A DNA stretch of 64,000 nucleotides from Microvirga sp. Mcv34 (GTDB taxonomy: Bacteria; Pseudomonadota; Alphaproteobacteria; Rhizobiales; Beijerinckiaceae): contig NZ_JALJRK010000002.1 of NCBI RefSeq assembly GCF_024519725.1, positions 36,938 to 100,937 of the forward strand, in the 5' to 3' direction. The position numbers and the translations under genes are program-made. The notes beneath the pieces were generated by a model, which worked only from the letters and a program-made list of their open reading frames with translations, was not told the DNA's origin and ran no database searches. This document shows, piece after piece, positions 8,214 through 15,798 of the stretch (the first letter of the stretch is position 1; each line of letters begins with the position of its first letter).

Positions 8214-9304
8214 AGATCGCCTTTTATGGTTCCAGCCTTCTGTCGTCGTACTGGAATGGGGCCGCCACCTATTATCGCGGCCTCCTGAGCGATCTGGCGC
8301 GCCGCGGTTACAGCATCACCTTCTATGAACCTGATGCCTTCGATCGTCAGAAGCACCGGGACATCGATCCGCCGGACTGGGCCGAGGTGAAGGTCTATCC
8401 CGCAACGGAGGAGGCGATGCGCAGCGTCGTGGCCGAGGCTGCGAAGGCCGACGTCGTGGTGAAGGCCTCCGGAGTCGGTGTCTTCGACAACGAACTGCTC
8501 GAAGGGATCATGGCGGCCTCACGTCCCGAAGCCGTCCGCATCTTCTGGGATGTGGACGCGCCTGCCACCTTGGCCGAACTGCGCGAGAGCCCCGATCATC
8601 CGCTTCACCGCACCATGCCGGCGCTCGACCTTGTGCTCACCTATGGAGGCGGCCCACCGGTGATCGATGCCTACGAGGGATTTGGCGCGCGCCGCTGCGT
8701 CCCGATCTACAATGCCTGCGATCCGACGACCCATCATCCGGTCCCAGCGGATGAGCGCTTCCGGGCCGATCTGTCCTTCCTGGGGAACCGCCTGCCCGAT
8801 CGCGAGGCGCGGGTGGAGCAGTTCTTCCTCGAGCCGGCCGGACGCCTGCCGAACCGCAGCTTCCTGATTGGCGGCAATGGCTGGGAGACGAAAGGCATGC
8901 CGTCAAACGTGCATCACATCGGACATGTGTACACGCGTGATCACAACGCCTTCAACACGAGTCCGCTGGCGGTTCTTAACATCGCTCGCGACTCCATGGC
9001 CAGCACAGGCTACTCGCCCGCGACCCGCGTCTTCGAGGCTGCAGGTGCAGGCGCCTGTCTCATCACCGATGCGTGGATTGGCCTGGAACTCTTCCTGAAG
9101 GAGGGCGAGGAGGTTCTGGTGGCGCGTGACGGCAAGGATGTCGCCGACCATGTCGAAGCCCTAACCCCCGAGCGTGCCCGCGCGATCGGTGACGCCGCAC
9201 GCGCGCGGATCATGGCCGAGCACACCTATACCCGGCGCGGCGCAGAGGTCGACGTCATTCTGCGCGAAGAAGCTGCCCAGAAGCGCGAGAGGAGCGTGGC
9301 GTGA
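8210..9304 (+). CDS. CgeB-like glycosyltransferase, paralogue 3
   Basis: A 364-residue protein opening MKIAFYGSSLLSSYWNGAAT. It shares FWDVDAPATL in the middle (compare FYDIDTPVTL in paralogue 4), DLSFLGNRLPDREARV, and RVFEAAGAGACLITDAW in the donor region. The open frame extends upstream to 7574 inside paralogue 2, but the ATG at 8210 overlaps the previous stop by 4 nt and matches the start of the family, so I use it. The next gene begins with a GTGA overlap. As with the other CgeB-like proteins, it looks cytoplasmic and its substrate is unknown. Confidence 0.82.
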   Translation: MKIAFYGSSLLSSYWNGAATYYRGLLSDLARRGYSITFYEPDAFDRQKHRDIDPPDWAEVKVYPATEEAMRSVVAEAAKADVVVKASGVGVFDNELLEGIMAASRPEAVRIFWDVDAPATLAELRESPDHPLHRTMPALDLVLTYGGGPPVIDAYEGFGARRCVPIYNACDPTTHHPVPADERFRADLSFLGNRLPDREARVEQFFLEPAGRLPNRSFLIGGNGWETKGMPSNVHHIGHVYTRDHNAFNTSPLAVLNIARDSMASTGYSPATRVFEAAGAGACLITDAWIGLELFLKEGEEVLVARDGKDVADHVEALTPERARAIGDAARARIMAEHTYTRRGAEVDVILREEAAQKRERSVA

Positions 9305-10410
9305 CCAAGCTCCGTGTCGTTGTCCTGGGGTTGAGTCTGTCCTCTTCGTGGGGAAACGGTCACGCGACGACCTTTCGCGCCTTGCTCAGAGCCTTCACGG
9401 CCCGTGGGCATGACGTTCTGTTTCTTGAGCGCGACGTGCCGTGGTACGCCGCTCACCGAGATCTGACGAGTCCGGACTTCTGCCGCCTGGAACTCTATTC
9501 CGATCTAAAAGATCTCGACCGGTATCGGGATGTGATCGGAAACGCCGACGCGGTCATCGTCGGCTCCTACGTGCCGGATGGCACCGACGTCGGCCGCTAT
9601 GTCCAGCGTCTGGCGAATGGCATCGTGGCATTCTACGACATCGATACCCCGGTCACGCTCGCGAAGATGGAACGGGGCGATTACGAATATTTGTCACCAA
9701 GCCTTATTCCTAATTATGACGTCTATTTTTCCTTCACTGGCGGGCCGACGCTCGATGTTCTCATGGAGCGGTACGGATCACCTGCCGCAAGAGCCCTGTA
9801 CTGCTCTGTCGATCCGAAATCCTATCCGATCCTGGATCGCGAGAAGCGCTGGGATCTCAGCTATCTCGGGACCTACAGCCCCGACCGGCAGCCGACATTG
9901 GAACGGCTCCTGATCGAGCCCGCGCGCCGCGCTCCTCACCTGCGCTTTGCCGTGGCTGGCCCGCAATATCCTGAAGGGACCGACTGGCCGGAGAATGTCG
10001 AGCGTATCGACCATGTGCCGCCGGACGACCATCCGACTTTCTATGCACAGAGCCGATATACGCTCAACGTCACGCGTGCCGATATGATCCGGGCTGGATA
10101 CAGCCCGAGCGTTCGCCTGTTCGAGGCAGCCGCCTGCGGAACGCCGATTATTTCCGACATTTGGGACGGCATTGAGACGCTTCTCGAACCGGCGAACGAG
10201 ATCCTCCTGGCTTCCAAGCCGGAAGAGGTCATCGATGTGCTCGCGACATGGCCCGAAGATCAGAGAAGCGCTATGGGGCAAAGAGCGCGTCAGCGCATTC
10301 TCGCGGAACATACTGCCGCTCACCGGGCCGCCTCTATGGAGCGGGATCTCCATGAGGCTATTCGACACCGGCGCCAGGAACAGCCGTTCGCTTTGGCGGT
10401 TGAGTCCTAA
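9301..10410 (+). CDS. CgeB-like glycosyltransferase, paralogue 4
   Basis: A 369-residue protein with GTG start at 9301 overlapping the preceding stop by 4 nt. It opens VVVLGLSLSSSWGNGHAT and carries FLERDVPWYAAHRDL, FYDIDTPVTLAKM, DLSYLGTYSPDRQ and LFEAAACGTPIISDIWDG. It is clearly the closest relative of paralogue 1 at 483-1592, which lies on the other arm of the divergent locus. The pair suggests a duplication followed by placement in both operons, or two enzymes adding the same kind of residue. It is the last gene of the tightly coupled series; the UXS-like gene follows after a 107-nt gap with its own ribosome site. Confidence 0.83.
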   Translation: MTKLRVVVLGLSLSSSWGNGHATTFRALLRAFTARGHDVLFLERDVPWYAAHRDLTSPDFCRLELYSDLKDLDRYRDVIGNADAVIVGSYVPDGTDVGRYVQRLANGIVAFYDIDTPVTLAKMERGDYEYLSPSLIPNYDVYFSFTGGPTLDVLMERYGSPAARALYCSVDPKSYPILDREKRWDLSYLGTYSPDRQPTLERLLIEPARRAPHLRFAVAGPQYPEGTDWPENVERIDHVPPDDHPTFYAQSRYTLNVTRADMIRAGYSPSVRLFEAAACGTPIISDIWDGIETLLEPANEILLASKPEEVIDVLATWPEDQRSAMGQRARQRILAEHTAAHRAASMERDLHEAIRHRRQEQPFALAVES

Positions 10411-10517
10411 CCTTACGAATACATTCTAAGAAGGCATGAACATGCCACGCGTCAATTTTGGGGCAGAGCCAGTTTGTACTTTTGGATCCAGACGGATCTG
10501 AAAAGGAGAGCGTTCTC

Positions 10518-11543
10518 ATGAAGAATAGCAAAAGTAAGCATGTTCTCGTAGCAGGTGGAGCCGGATTCCTCGGTTCTCATCTCTGCGATGCTCTTCTCAG
10601 TGAAGGCGCTCACGTGATCGCCCTCGACAACTTTCAAACGGGGCGAAAGCAAAATCTCCGTCATCTCGAGCGTGAGCCGCGTTTTGACATTCTCGACGGC
10701 GATATCATCAAGCCGTTGCCGGCTCGCTTGCGTTCCAAGCGTCTGAAGATCGACGAGGTCTTCAACCTCGCATGTGCGGCGTCGCCACCGCATTATCAGG
10801 CGGATCCTGAGCATACCATGCTGACGAGCGTTGTCGGGACACATAACCTTCTCACCTTCTCAGAAACGATCGGTGCGCGATTCTTCCTCGCGTCGACGAG
10901 CGAAATCTACGGTGATCCGGAGGTTCATCCGCAGACTGAGAGCTATTGGGGCAACGTCAATCCGACAGGCCCGCGCGCTTGCTACGATGAGGGAAAGCGA
11001 GCCGCGGAGACGCTGACGTTCGATTTCGATCGCGCAGGGCGTGCGGATGTGCGCGTGGCACGTATCTTCAATACCTATGGCCCGCGCATGCGGGCCGATG
11101 ACGGCCGCGTCGTCTCGAACGTCATCTGCCAAGCTCTCGCAGGCGAGGACATCACCGTTTACGGGGACGGGAGCCAGACACGCTCGTTCTGCTACGTGTC
11201 GGATCTCGTCGAAGGATTCCTGCGCCTCATGGCCTATGAGGGGGCTTTCCCGGGAGCTATAAATCTCGGCAATCCGGTGGAGCTCACCGTCGGCGACCTG
11301 GCCGAAAAGGTTCTGGCGATGACGGGCTCTTCCTCCCGAGTCGTCAAGCGGCCGCTCCCGGTGGACGATCCGCGTCGGCGACGCCCCGACATCACTCTCG
11401 CCAAGAAGCTTCTCGGATGGTCGCCGCGGATGTCTCTCGATGCCGGTCTGAAATCGACGATCACTTGGTTCTCCGAGGACCATGCCATTGAGGGACGGGC
11501 CAACAAGGCGCCGAACCTGAGGGATGCTGTCTCGGCTGGGTAG
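10518..11543 (+). CDS. UDP-glucuronate decarboxylase-like epimerase
   Basis: A 341-residue extended short-chain dehydrogenase. [19 protein letters not shown] is the NAD loop; [27 protein letters not shown], the [17 protein letters not shown] block (catalytic Tyr and Lys in Y-D-E-G-K) and FNTYGPRM are the signature of UDP-xylose synthase, which decarboxylates UDP-glucuronate to UDP-xylose. The ATG at 10518 is preceded by AGGAGAG at a good distance; the in-frame ATG at 10458 has no such site. The gene lies 107 nt after the CgeB series and is followed by a strong terminator, so it closes the rightward arm. It suggests a pentose in the glycan made here. Confidence 0.87.
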   Translation: MKNSKSKHVLVAGGAGFLGSHLCDALLSEGAHVIALDNFQTGRKQNLRHLEREPRFDILDGDIIKPLPARLRSKRLKIDEVFNLACAASPPHYQADPEHTMLTSVVGTHNLLTFSETIGARFFLASTSEIYGDPEVHPQTESYWGNVNPTGPRACYDEGKRAAETLTFDFDRAGRADVRVARIFNTYGPRMRADDGRVVSNVICQALAGEDITVYGDGSQTRSFCYVSDLVEGFLRLMAYEGAFPGAINLGNPVELTVGDLAEKVLAMTGSSSRVVKRPLPVDDPRRRRPDITLAKKLLGWSPRMSLDAGLKSTITWFSEDHAIEGRANKAPNLRDAVSAG

Positions 11544-11574
11544 GTTCGAGGCTCACCATTTTCCCGACAGGTTG

Positions 11575-11609
11575 AAATGCGTCGGCATCTTGCCGGCGCA
11601 TTTTCTTTG
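11575..11609 (+). terminator. Rho-independent terminator after UXS-like gene
   Basis: A 13-bp stem (AAATGCGTCGGCA with TGCCGGCGCATTT, one G-T pair) with a 3-nt loop at 11575-11603 runs into TTTCTTTGTT. It ends the rightward glycan unit. Confidence 0.85.
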
Positions 11610-11631
11610 TTCTCAGCACAGGTTTGGAAAG

Positions 11632-11658
11632 AAAAAGGCGCCCCAGGGGAGCGCCTTT
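11632..11658 (-). terminator. Rho-independent terminator of the YihY-like gene
   Basis: Read on the minus strand, AAAGGCGC pairs with GCGCCTTT (11658-11651 with 11641-11634) around a short C/G-rich loop and ends in a run of T (11636-11632). It lies 20 nt past the stop of the YihY-family gene at 11679. Confidence 0.82.
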
Positions 11659-11678
11659 GAGAAGAATGATGCCGGGGC

Positions 11679-12875
11679 TCAGCTTTTCGAGACGCCGATC
11701 GTGTCAGCCATCCGGGCGCCGCGTGTACCCATGGGTTGATCAACGCCCTCGGTCGTATCGTGGACGGTCTGATGCTCCATTTCGGCGTTGATCTCGGCAC
11801 CAAGCAGAACCACGGTCGTCGACAGCCAGATCCATGTCATGAAACCGATTACCGCGCCGAGCGAACCGTAGGTTTCGTTGTAGCTTCCGAAATTCGCCAC
11901 ATACCACGAAAAGAGCATGGAGACGGCAAGCCACAGGACGGCAGCAACGAGCCCGCCCGGCGTCACCCAGCGCCATTCCGCTTTGTCGCGACTGGGACCA
12001 AAGCGATAGAGGAGCGACAATCCGAACGTGACTCCAATCAGGAGAATTGGCCAGCGCGACAGGGAGACGAGCCATTCTGTGCCCGAACCGAGGCCGATGA
12101 ATTTCAGAATGATCGGGAGCACGATGATGGCCGCGAGAGCGAACAGAATGAAACCGATGGCGCCCAGGGTGAAGGTGAGGGACAGAACGTTCAGGTGAAC
12201 GAAGCTTCGCTTCTCATCCTCTCCGTAGACGATGTTGAGGGCGTCGAAAATCGCTTTCATGCCGGCGTTGGCGCTCCAGAGAGACAGTCCTAGGCCGAAG
12301 ATGAAGCCGAAGCCGAGTGTCCCGCCGCCCTGCGAGGCGATCCGTGTCACCTGCTCCCGGATGATGTCGAGGGCACCGCCCGGGAATACGCCGGACACGG
12401 TGTTCAGATGATCCTGAATCGTGGCGGGATCGGCAAAGAGGCCGTAGATGGACACCAGGGCGGCGATGGCAGGAAAGACGGCGAGCAGGGCGTAGTAGGT
12501 GACCCCGGCAGCAACGGATAGAACGCGATCCTTGTTGAACTCCTCATAGGTGCGCCACAGGATATCCTTCCACCCGCGTGCCGGGATCTCCGTGGGCGTG
12601 TCTGCGCTGCGCCCGCGGCCCTTCTCGGCAGCCGCCTGAGGCGGAGCGTGCTGCTTCTCGCCGATATCCGAACCGGTGTTGTGCGCTTGCCTTCGAGTCT
12701 GCGCCGGAGTCGATGAGGAAGACCTGGTACGGGGCGAGGACGGAGCGGAACGCTCGCCGCTCGCCACAAGGCGCACGAGGGCCCATCCGAGAACCACAGC
12801 CCACATGGTCGTGACAGTCGAAGAGGAGGAGGATTGCCGCGTTCCAGTTTGCTGGATAGCCGGATTGTCTGCCAT
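11679..12875 (-). CDS. YihY/virulence factor BrkB family membrane protein
   Basis: About 398 residues. The first 100 are low-complexity and Ser/Ala-rich after one hydrophobic stretch (MWAVVLGWALVRLVASG). The conserved part starts near GWKDILWRTYEEFNKDRVLSVA and has about six membrane helices, with the family blocks AAGVTYYALLAVFPAIAAL and SYNETYGSLGAVIGFMTWIW (the Y-x-x-x-Y-G-S-L-G signature). The function of this family is unknown; it was once called ribonuclease BN in error. Several starts are in frame (12947, 12893, 12875); I chose the ATG at 12875 because a probable EcfG-like promoter ends near 12931, downstream of the longest start. Stand-alone gene with its own terminator. Confidence 0.83.
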   Translation of the reverse strand: MADNPAIQQTGTRQSSSSSTVTTMWAVVLGWALVRLVASGERSAPSSPRTRSSSSTPAQTRRQAHNTGSDIGEKQHAPPQAAAEKGRGRSADTPTEIPARGWKDILWRTYEEFNKDRVLSVAAGVTYYALLAVFPAIAALVSIYGLFADPATIQDHLNTVSGVFPGGALDIIREQVTRIASQGGGTLGFGFIFGLGLSLWSANAGMKAIFDALNIVYGEDEKRSFVHLNVLSLTFTLGAIGFILFALAAIIVLPIILKFIGLGSGTEWLVSLSRWPILLIGVTFGLSLLYRFGPSRDKAEWRWVTPGGLVAAVLWLAVSMLFSWYVANFGSYNETYGSLGAVIGFMTWIWLSTTVVLLGAEINAEMEHQTVHDTTEGVDQPMGTRGARMADTIGVSKS

Positions 12876-12930
12876 AGTCGGACACAGCCTCATTGATCGG
12901 GTACTGGCCAAACGGCCTGGTTCAACCGTA

Positions 12931-12956
12931 AACCTCTCGAATAACACAGCGGTTCC
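12931..12956 (-). promoter_or_regulatory. Near-consensus EcfG-type promoter for YihY-like gene
   Basis: On the minus strand GGAAC (12956-12952) is followed after 17 nt by GGTT (12934-12931). The consensus is GGAAC-N16-17-CGTT, so one base of the -10 differs. It points at the YihY-family gene with a predicted start of transcription near 12924. Confidence 0.4.
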
Positions 12957-13123
12957 ACATACTTATCAGGCACGAGCGACCCGCAGGCTCGTGATGCCGG
13001 TACGGAAACGCAGGAAGTGCCCCTTCGGAGGGCTGTGCATGCCTGCACTTTGAGTGGTGCCTTTAACCCGGATGCAAGACTCTCTGGACCAGTGTCTCTC
13101 CCAAGCCACGAGGAGGGTCTGAG

Positions 13124-13333
13124 ATGGACGATTGGTCAGGACGCAAGTGGGAGCCTGTGACCGAGGAGCGCCTGCTCCGTGCGATCGACGTGCTTGTCGA
13201 AATCGCGAAGGAACATGGACCGGCCTTCGATCCGGTTCTTGAGACAGTTCGGCAAGAGCTGCACCAGTTCCGCAGCCGGACGATGCCTATCGCCGATCAG
13301 GTCGATGAAAGTCCGCTGCGCAAGGCAAGCTGA
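13124..13333 (+). CDS. Small hypothetical protein, 69 residues
   Basis: The ATG at 13124 is preceded by AGGAGG at about 8 nt, the best ribosome site in this part of the window, which is the main reason to accept the gene. The product (MDDWSGRKWEPVTEERLLRA at the start) is soluble, rich in Glu/Arg and predicted to be mostly helical; it contains no Cys and one Trp pair near the N-terminus. I do not recognise a family. It stands alone between the YihY-like gene (divergent) and a convergent small gene. A short hairpin (CCGCA/TGCGG) just after its stop could end the transcript. Confidence 0.6.
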   Translation: MDDWSGRKWEPVTEERLLRAIDVLVEIAKEHGPAFDPVLETVRQELHQFRSRTMPIADQVDESPLRKAS

Positions 13334-13402
13334 GCCGCACATCGTTGCGGTATTTGAAAGAAAGCGTCGCCGGTATGTGAGCGATCTGGCGATGCTTGGG
13401 TT

Positions 13403-13663
13403 CTAAAGACGGCCGACGCTCCCGGAACGGGCGAATTGGAGCTGCTCTTCCCGAACAAGGCGCTCCGGCCCCTCACGATCACCCTTGATGTGATACTGGA
13501 AGCCATTCCTGTCGGCGGGAAGAACGCGCGTAATCTTCCATACGTCCTGGGAGCGGGTGATATCGATGGCCGTCACAAGGTTGAGAAAGGCCTCAACCGT
13601 ATTCGTGCTCGCAAGCTTGACCAGTCGCACCTGATCCCCGACCTTGAACTTGTGCGACGCCAT
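13403..13663 (-). CDS. Small conserved-type protein, 86 residues, KOW-like start
   Basis: The ATG at 13663 has GGGGGAG 7 nt upstream; a longer in-frame start at 13690 lacks one. The protein begins MASHKFKVGDQVRLV, a pattern seen at the start of small beta-barrel (KOW or hybrid-motif-like) domains, and continues with VWKITRVLPADRNGFQYHIK. This looks like a single compact beta domain, but I cannot name a family. It is divergent from the response regulator at 13735, with the EcfG-like promoter between them facing the other way. Confidence 0.62.
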   Translation of the reverse strand: MASHKFKVGDQVRLVKLASTNTVEAFLNLVTAIDITRSQDVWKITRVLPADRNGFQYHIKGDREGPERLVREEQLQFARSGSVGRL

Positions 13664-13700
13664 AGCCCGGCTCCCCCGCTTAAAAGCCACCTGAGCAGTA

Positions 13701-13725
13701 GGAACTAACCTATGTTAGTTTCGTT
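13701..13725 (+). promoter_or_regulatory. EcfG-type promoter with embedded inverted repeat
   Basis: GGAAC (13701-13705), 16 nt, CGTT (13722-13725) matches the EcfG consensus. Inside it, AACTAAC (13703-13709) and GTTAGTT (13714-13720) form a perfect 7-bp inverted repeat with a 4-nt centre. Transcription would begin within a few nt of the ATG at 13735, so the response-regulator message may be nearly leaderless. The repeat could be a repressor site over the promoter or chance. Confidence 0.65.
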
Positions 13726-13734
13726 CCATGGCTC

Positions 13735-14121
13735 ATGATGAACAATTATTCAGATGATACGCCGGTGGTTCTCCTCGTCGAGGATGAGCTTCTCGTGCGG
13801 ATGGCAGCGGCCGAGGATCTGCAGGATGCGGGCTTCCATGTGTTGGAGGCCGCGAATGCCGATCTAGCCTTGGCCGTATTGGAGACCTGTTCTCGGGACG
13901 TGCAGGTGCTCTTCACAGACATCGACATGCCGGGATCCATGAACGGCTTGGACCTGGCCGAGAGTGTCCAGCAACGCTGGCCGCACATCTCTCTTCTGCT
14001 GTCGTCCGCCTATCACAAGCCGCTTCCCGAAGAGATCCCGGATGATGGGCGCTTCGTGCCGAAACCCTACTCAAGCGAGGATGTGGTCAAGCATATCCGC
14101 GAACTCGTGACGAGCCATTGA
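13735..14121 (+). CDS. Single-domain response regulator
   Basis: A 128-residue receiver domain without an output domain. Acidic residues in VVLLVEDELLVRMAAAEDL, the phospho-acceptor Asp in LFTDIDMPGSMNG, a Ser/Thr switch in LLSSAY and Lys in FVPKPYSSEDV are all present, so it should be phosphorylatable. This subtype, with IDMPG-x-MNGL and PKPY, is frequent in Rhizobiales and is often paired with HWE or other kinases elsewhere. No kinase is adjacent. ATG codons stand at 13735 and 13738; neither has a clear ribosome site, consistent with a nearly leaderless message from the EcfG-type promoter directly upstream. It converges with the aldose-epimerase-like gene. Confidence 0.83.
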   Translation: MMNNYSDDTPVVLLVEDELLVRMAAAEDLQDAGFHVLEAANADLALAVLETCSRDVQVLFTDIDMPGSMNGLDLAESVQQRWPHISLLLSSAYHKPLPEEIPDDGRFVPKPYSSEDVVKHIRELVTSH

Positions 14122-14157
14122 AGGGGCAGATAGGCTCGGAGCGGTCCGACGCCAAGG

Positions 14158-15033
14158 CTACAGGCCCGCGCGGCTGACGGTGATCGCCATCGTAAAGCTT
14201 CGCGCTTCGCCCGGTTGAACGAGAACGACGCCCGGCTTGGCGGCGAACTCCTCTTCAAAACCTTCCGGATCCGCATGGCCCTGCCATGGCTCGATGCAGA
14301 TGAACCCCGCTCCGGGCTTGGTCCAGATGCCCAGATGCGGCATATCCGGAAAGTCGACCCGGATCGAACCGCCATCGGGTGCGCCATAGGTGACGGACTT
14401 GCTCTCGAGTTTGTCGAAGACAAGAGCATCCGTCTCGAAAAGCCAATCCTGCAGGCGAAGAATCCGGCCGAGAACGGGACTTTCCTCGACAACCCGGCTG
14501 ATGAGCCCGTCCACGGGACGGCGGATCGGTGCGGCTTCTTCACGCTCGAAACGGATGGCATGCGCGTCCCGCGGGGCTCCGTAGGGCAGGGGCCAACGGA
14601 AGGCCGGATGGAAGCCGAAGGAGACAGGCATGGCCTTGGGGCCCGTGTTGGTCACCGACGCGGTGATCGTCAAGGTGGCGTCTTCGATCCTGTAGGTCAC
14701 ATCGAGCTCGAACGGAAACGGATATTGCCCAAGTGTGGTCTCGTCGGAAACAAGGGCGAACCGGCAGTGGGACTGCTCAGCCTCTCTGATCTTGAAAAGG
14801 GACGTGCGTGCGAAACCATGCTTGGCGAGCTCGAATTCCGCTCCATCAACCCTGATGCGATCGTTTCTCACCCGACCGACGACGGGGAAAAGCAGAGGGG
14901 AGCGCCCTGTCCAGAAGGCAGGGTTGCCGTCCCACAGAAGGTCCTGGCCCTCTTCGTCCTGAAGGCGTACGAGCTCTGCGCCCTTCTCGGACACTTGCGC
15001 CCGAAGGTGAGGGCTCGAAAGGGTAACGCTCAT
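14158..15033 (-). CDS. Aldose 1-epimerase family protein (LacX-like)
   Basis: A 291-residue protein of the galactose mutarotase-like fold. The visible blocks are LLWDGNPAFWTGRSPLLFPVVGRV near residue 35, the KHGFAR segment (His of the active site), SFGFHPAF (second His, near residue 140) and ICIEPWQG near the C-terminus (catalytic Glu region). It interconverts anomers of a hexose or hexose 6-phosphate; the exact sugar is unknown, and this branch is closer to LacX/YeaD-type proteins than to GalM. AAGGAG lies 7 nt before the ATG. It is a single gene, convergent with the response regulator. Confidence 0.85.
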   Translation of the reverse strand: MSVTLSSPHLRAQVSEKGAELVRLQDEEGQDLLWDGNPAFWTGRSPLLFPVVGRVRNDRIRVDGAEFELAKHGFARTSLFKIREAEQSHCRFALVSDETTLGQYPFPFELDVTYRIEDATLTITASVTNTGPKAMPVSFGFHPAFRWPLPYGAPRDAHAIRFEREEAAPIRRPVDGLISRVVEESPVLGRILRLQDWLFETDALVFDKLESKSVTYGAPDGGSIRVDFPDMPHLGIWTKPGAGFICIEPWQGHADPEGFEEEFAAKPGVVLVQPGEARSFTMAITVSRAGL

Positions 15034-15154
15034 CCGGCAGCTCCTTGCCTTGAATCTCTCCCGACAAGGATTATCGGCTAAAGGCGGAGCAGGCTAGATT
15101 GCAAGGATCCGGTCGACGGCACTGCGCCGACCTTCGTTCCCGGCTTCCAGGACA

Positions 15155-15534
15155 CTAGCTGTTCCTGACGAGTTCCGGGAGAGATTGTGCCAAGTCGTTA
15201 TAGCTAAAGGGCTTCTCCCAGCGGGGATGTCGTAAATCGACGGAACCGAAGCGGGAGCATAGCCCGTCGTGAACACGAACGAGACCCCCCTTCTCGACGA
15301 GAGTATCTGCAATCGGGAATGCGGTGCATCCACGAAGATTGATGTCGAGCACCGCGGCATGGATTCTCTATACCGAGGCGAGAAGGTCCAAAGCCTTCTC
15401 CTGATCCGATGCAGGTCCGATGACGTCGGCACCAAGCTTTCCAAAGCCTTAGCCAAATCGTTGGCGAAGAAATATTCGCCCCCGACCACCAGAATACGGC
15501 AATGATTGAGGAGACGGCCGAGTGGAGAAACCAT
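15155..15534 (-). pseudogene. Decayed single-domain response regulator
   Basis: Fragments of a receiver domain lie in three frames. Starting at an ATG at 15534: NHCRILVVGGEYFFANDLAKALESL; then, after a 1-nt shift, ADVIGPASDQEKALDLLASV, an in-frame TAG stop, and IHAAVLDINLRGCTAFPIAD-TLVEKG; then, after one extra G in a run of six G, VSFVFTTGYAPASVPSIYDI; and after a further shift PRWEKPFSYNDLAQSLPELV, ending at 15155. Together these rebuild a normal ~120-residue regulator of the PKPF type. The acidic pair near the start has become GG (VVGGEY rather than VVEDEY). Three frameshifts and a stop make it a pseudogene. Confidence 0.85.
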
Positions 15535-15798
15535 CGTACACCTTCTCTTCGGTAAACCCTTTGGCGCGATTGCTCCTTTGCCAAGCTTACATAAGCATAC
15601 TTGAAGATAAGAGAACTGAAGGGTGGGACGTTCCAAACCGATTATGGAAGAGCGGGAAAGGCATGTGGCGCCACGGGTGGAGGTTTCACTTCACTTTGTG
15701 GGCGGCGTGCCTGTGAGAGCTGTTCAAGGGTGCAGTTAGGCGCCCTCTTTCCTCGTCCTATCGTCGAATGAAACAGGCGACTGACAGGATCCTCTCTC

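Noticed and set aside
10433..10446. Perfect palindrome GGCATG-AA-CATGCC before the UXS-like gene
   Set aside because: Too short to call as a terminator, no T run follows, and no second copy was seen.
15522..15716. Small open frame (64 codons) on the plus strand
   Set aside because: It overlaps the start of the response-regulator pseudogene and has no ribosome site or motif.
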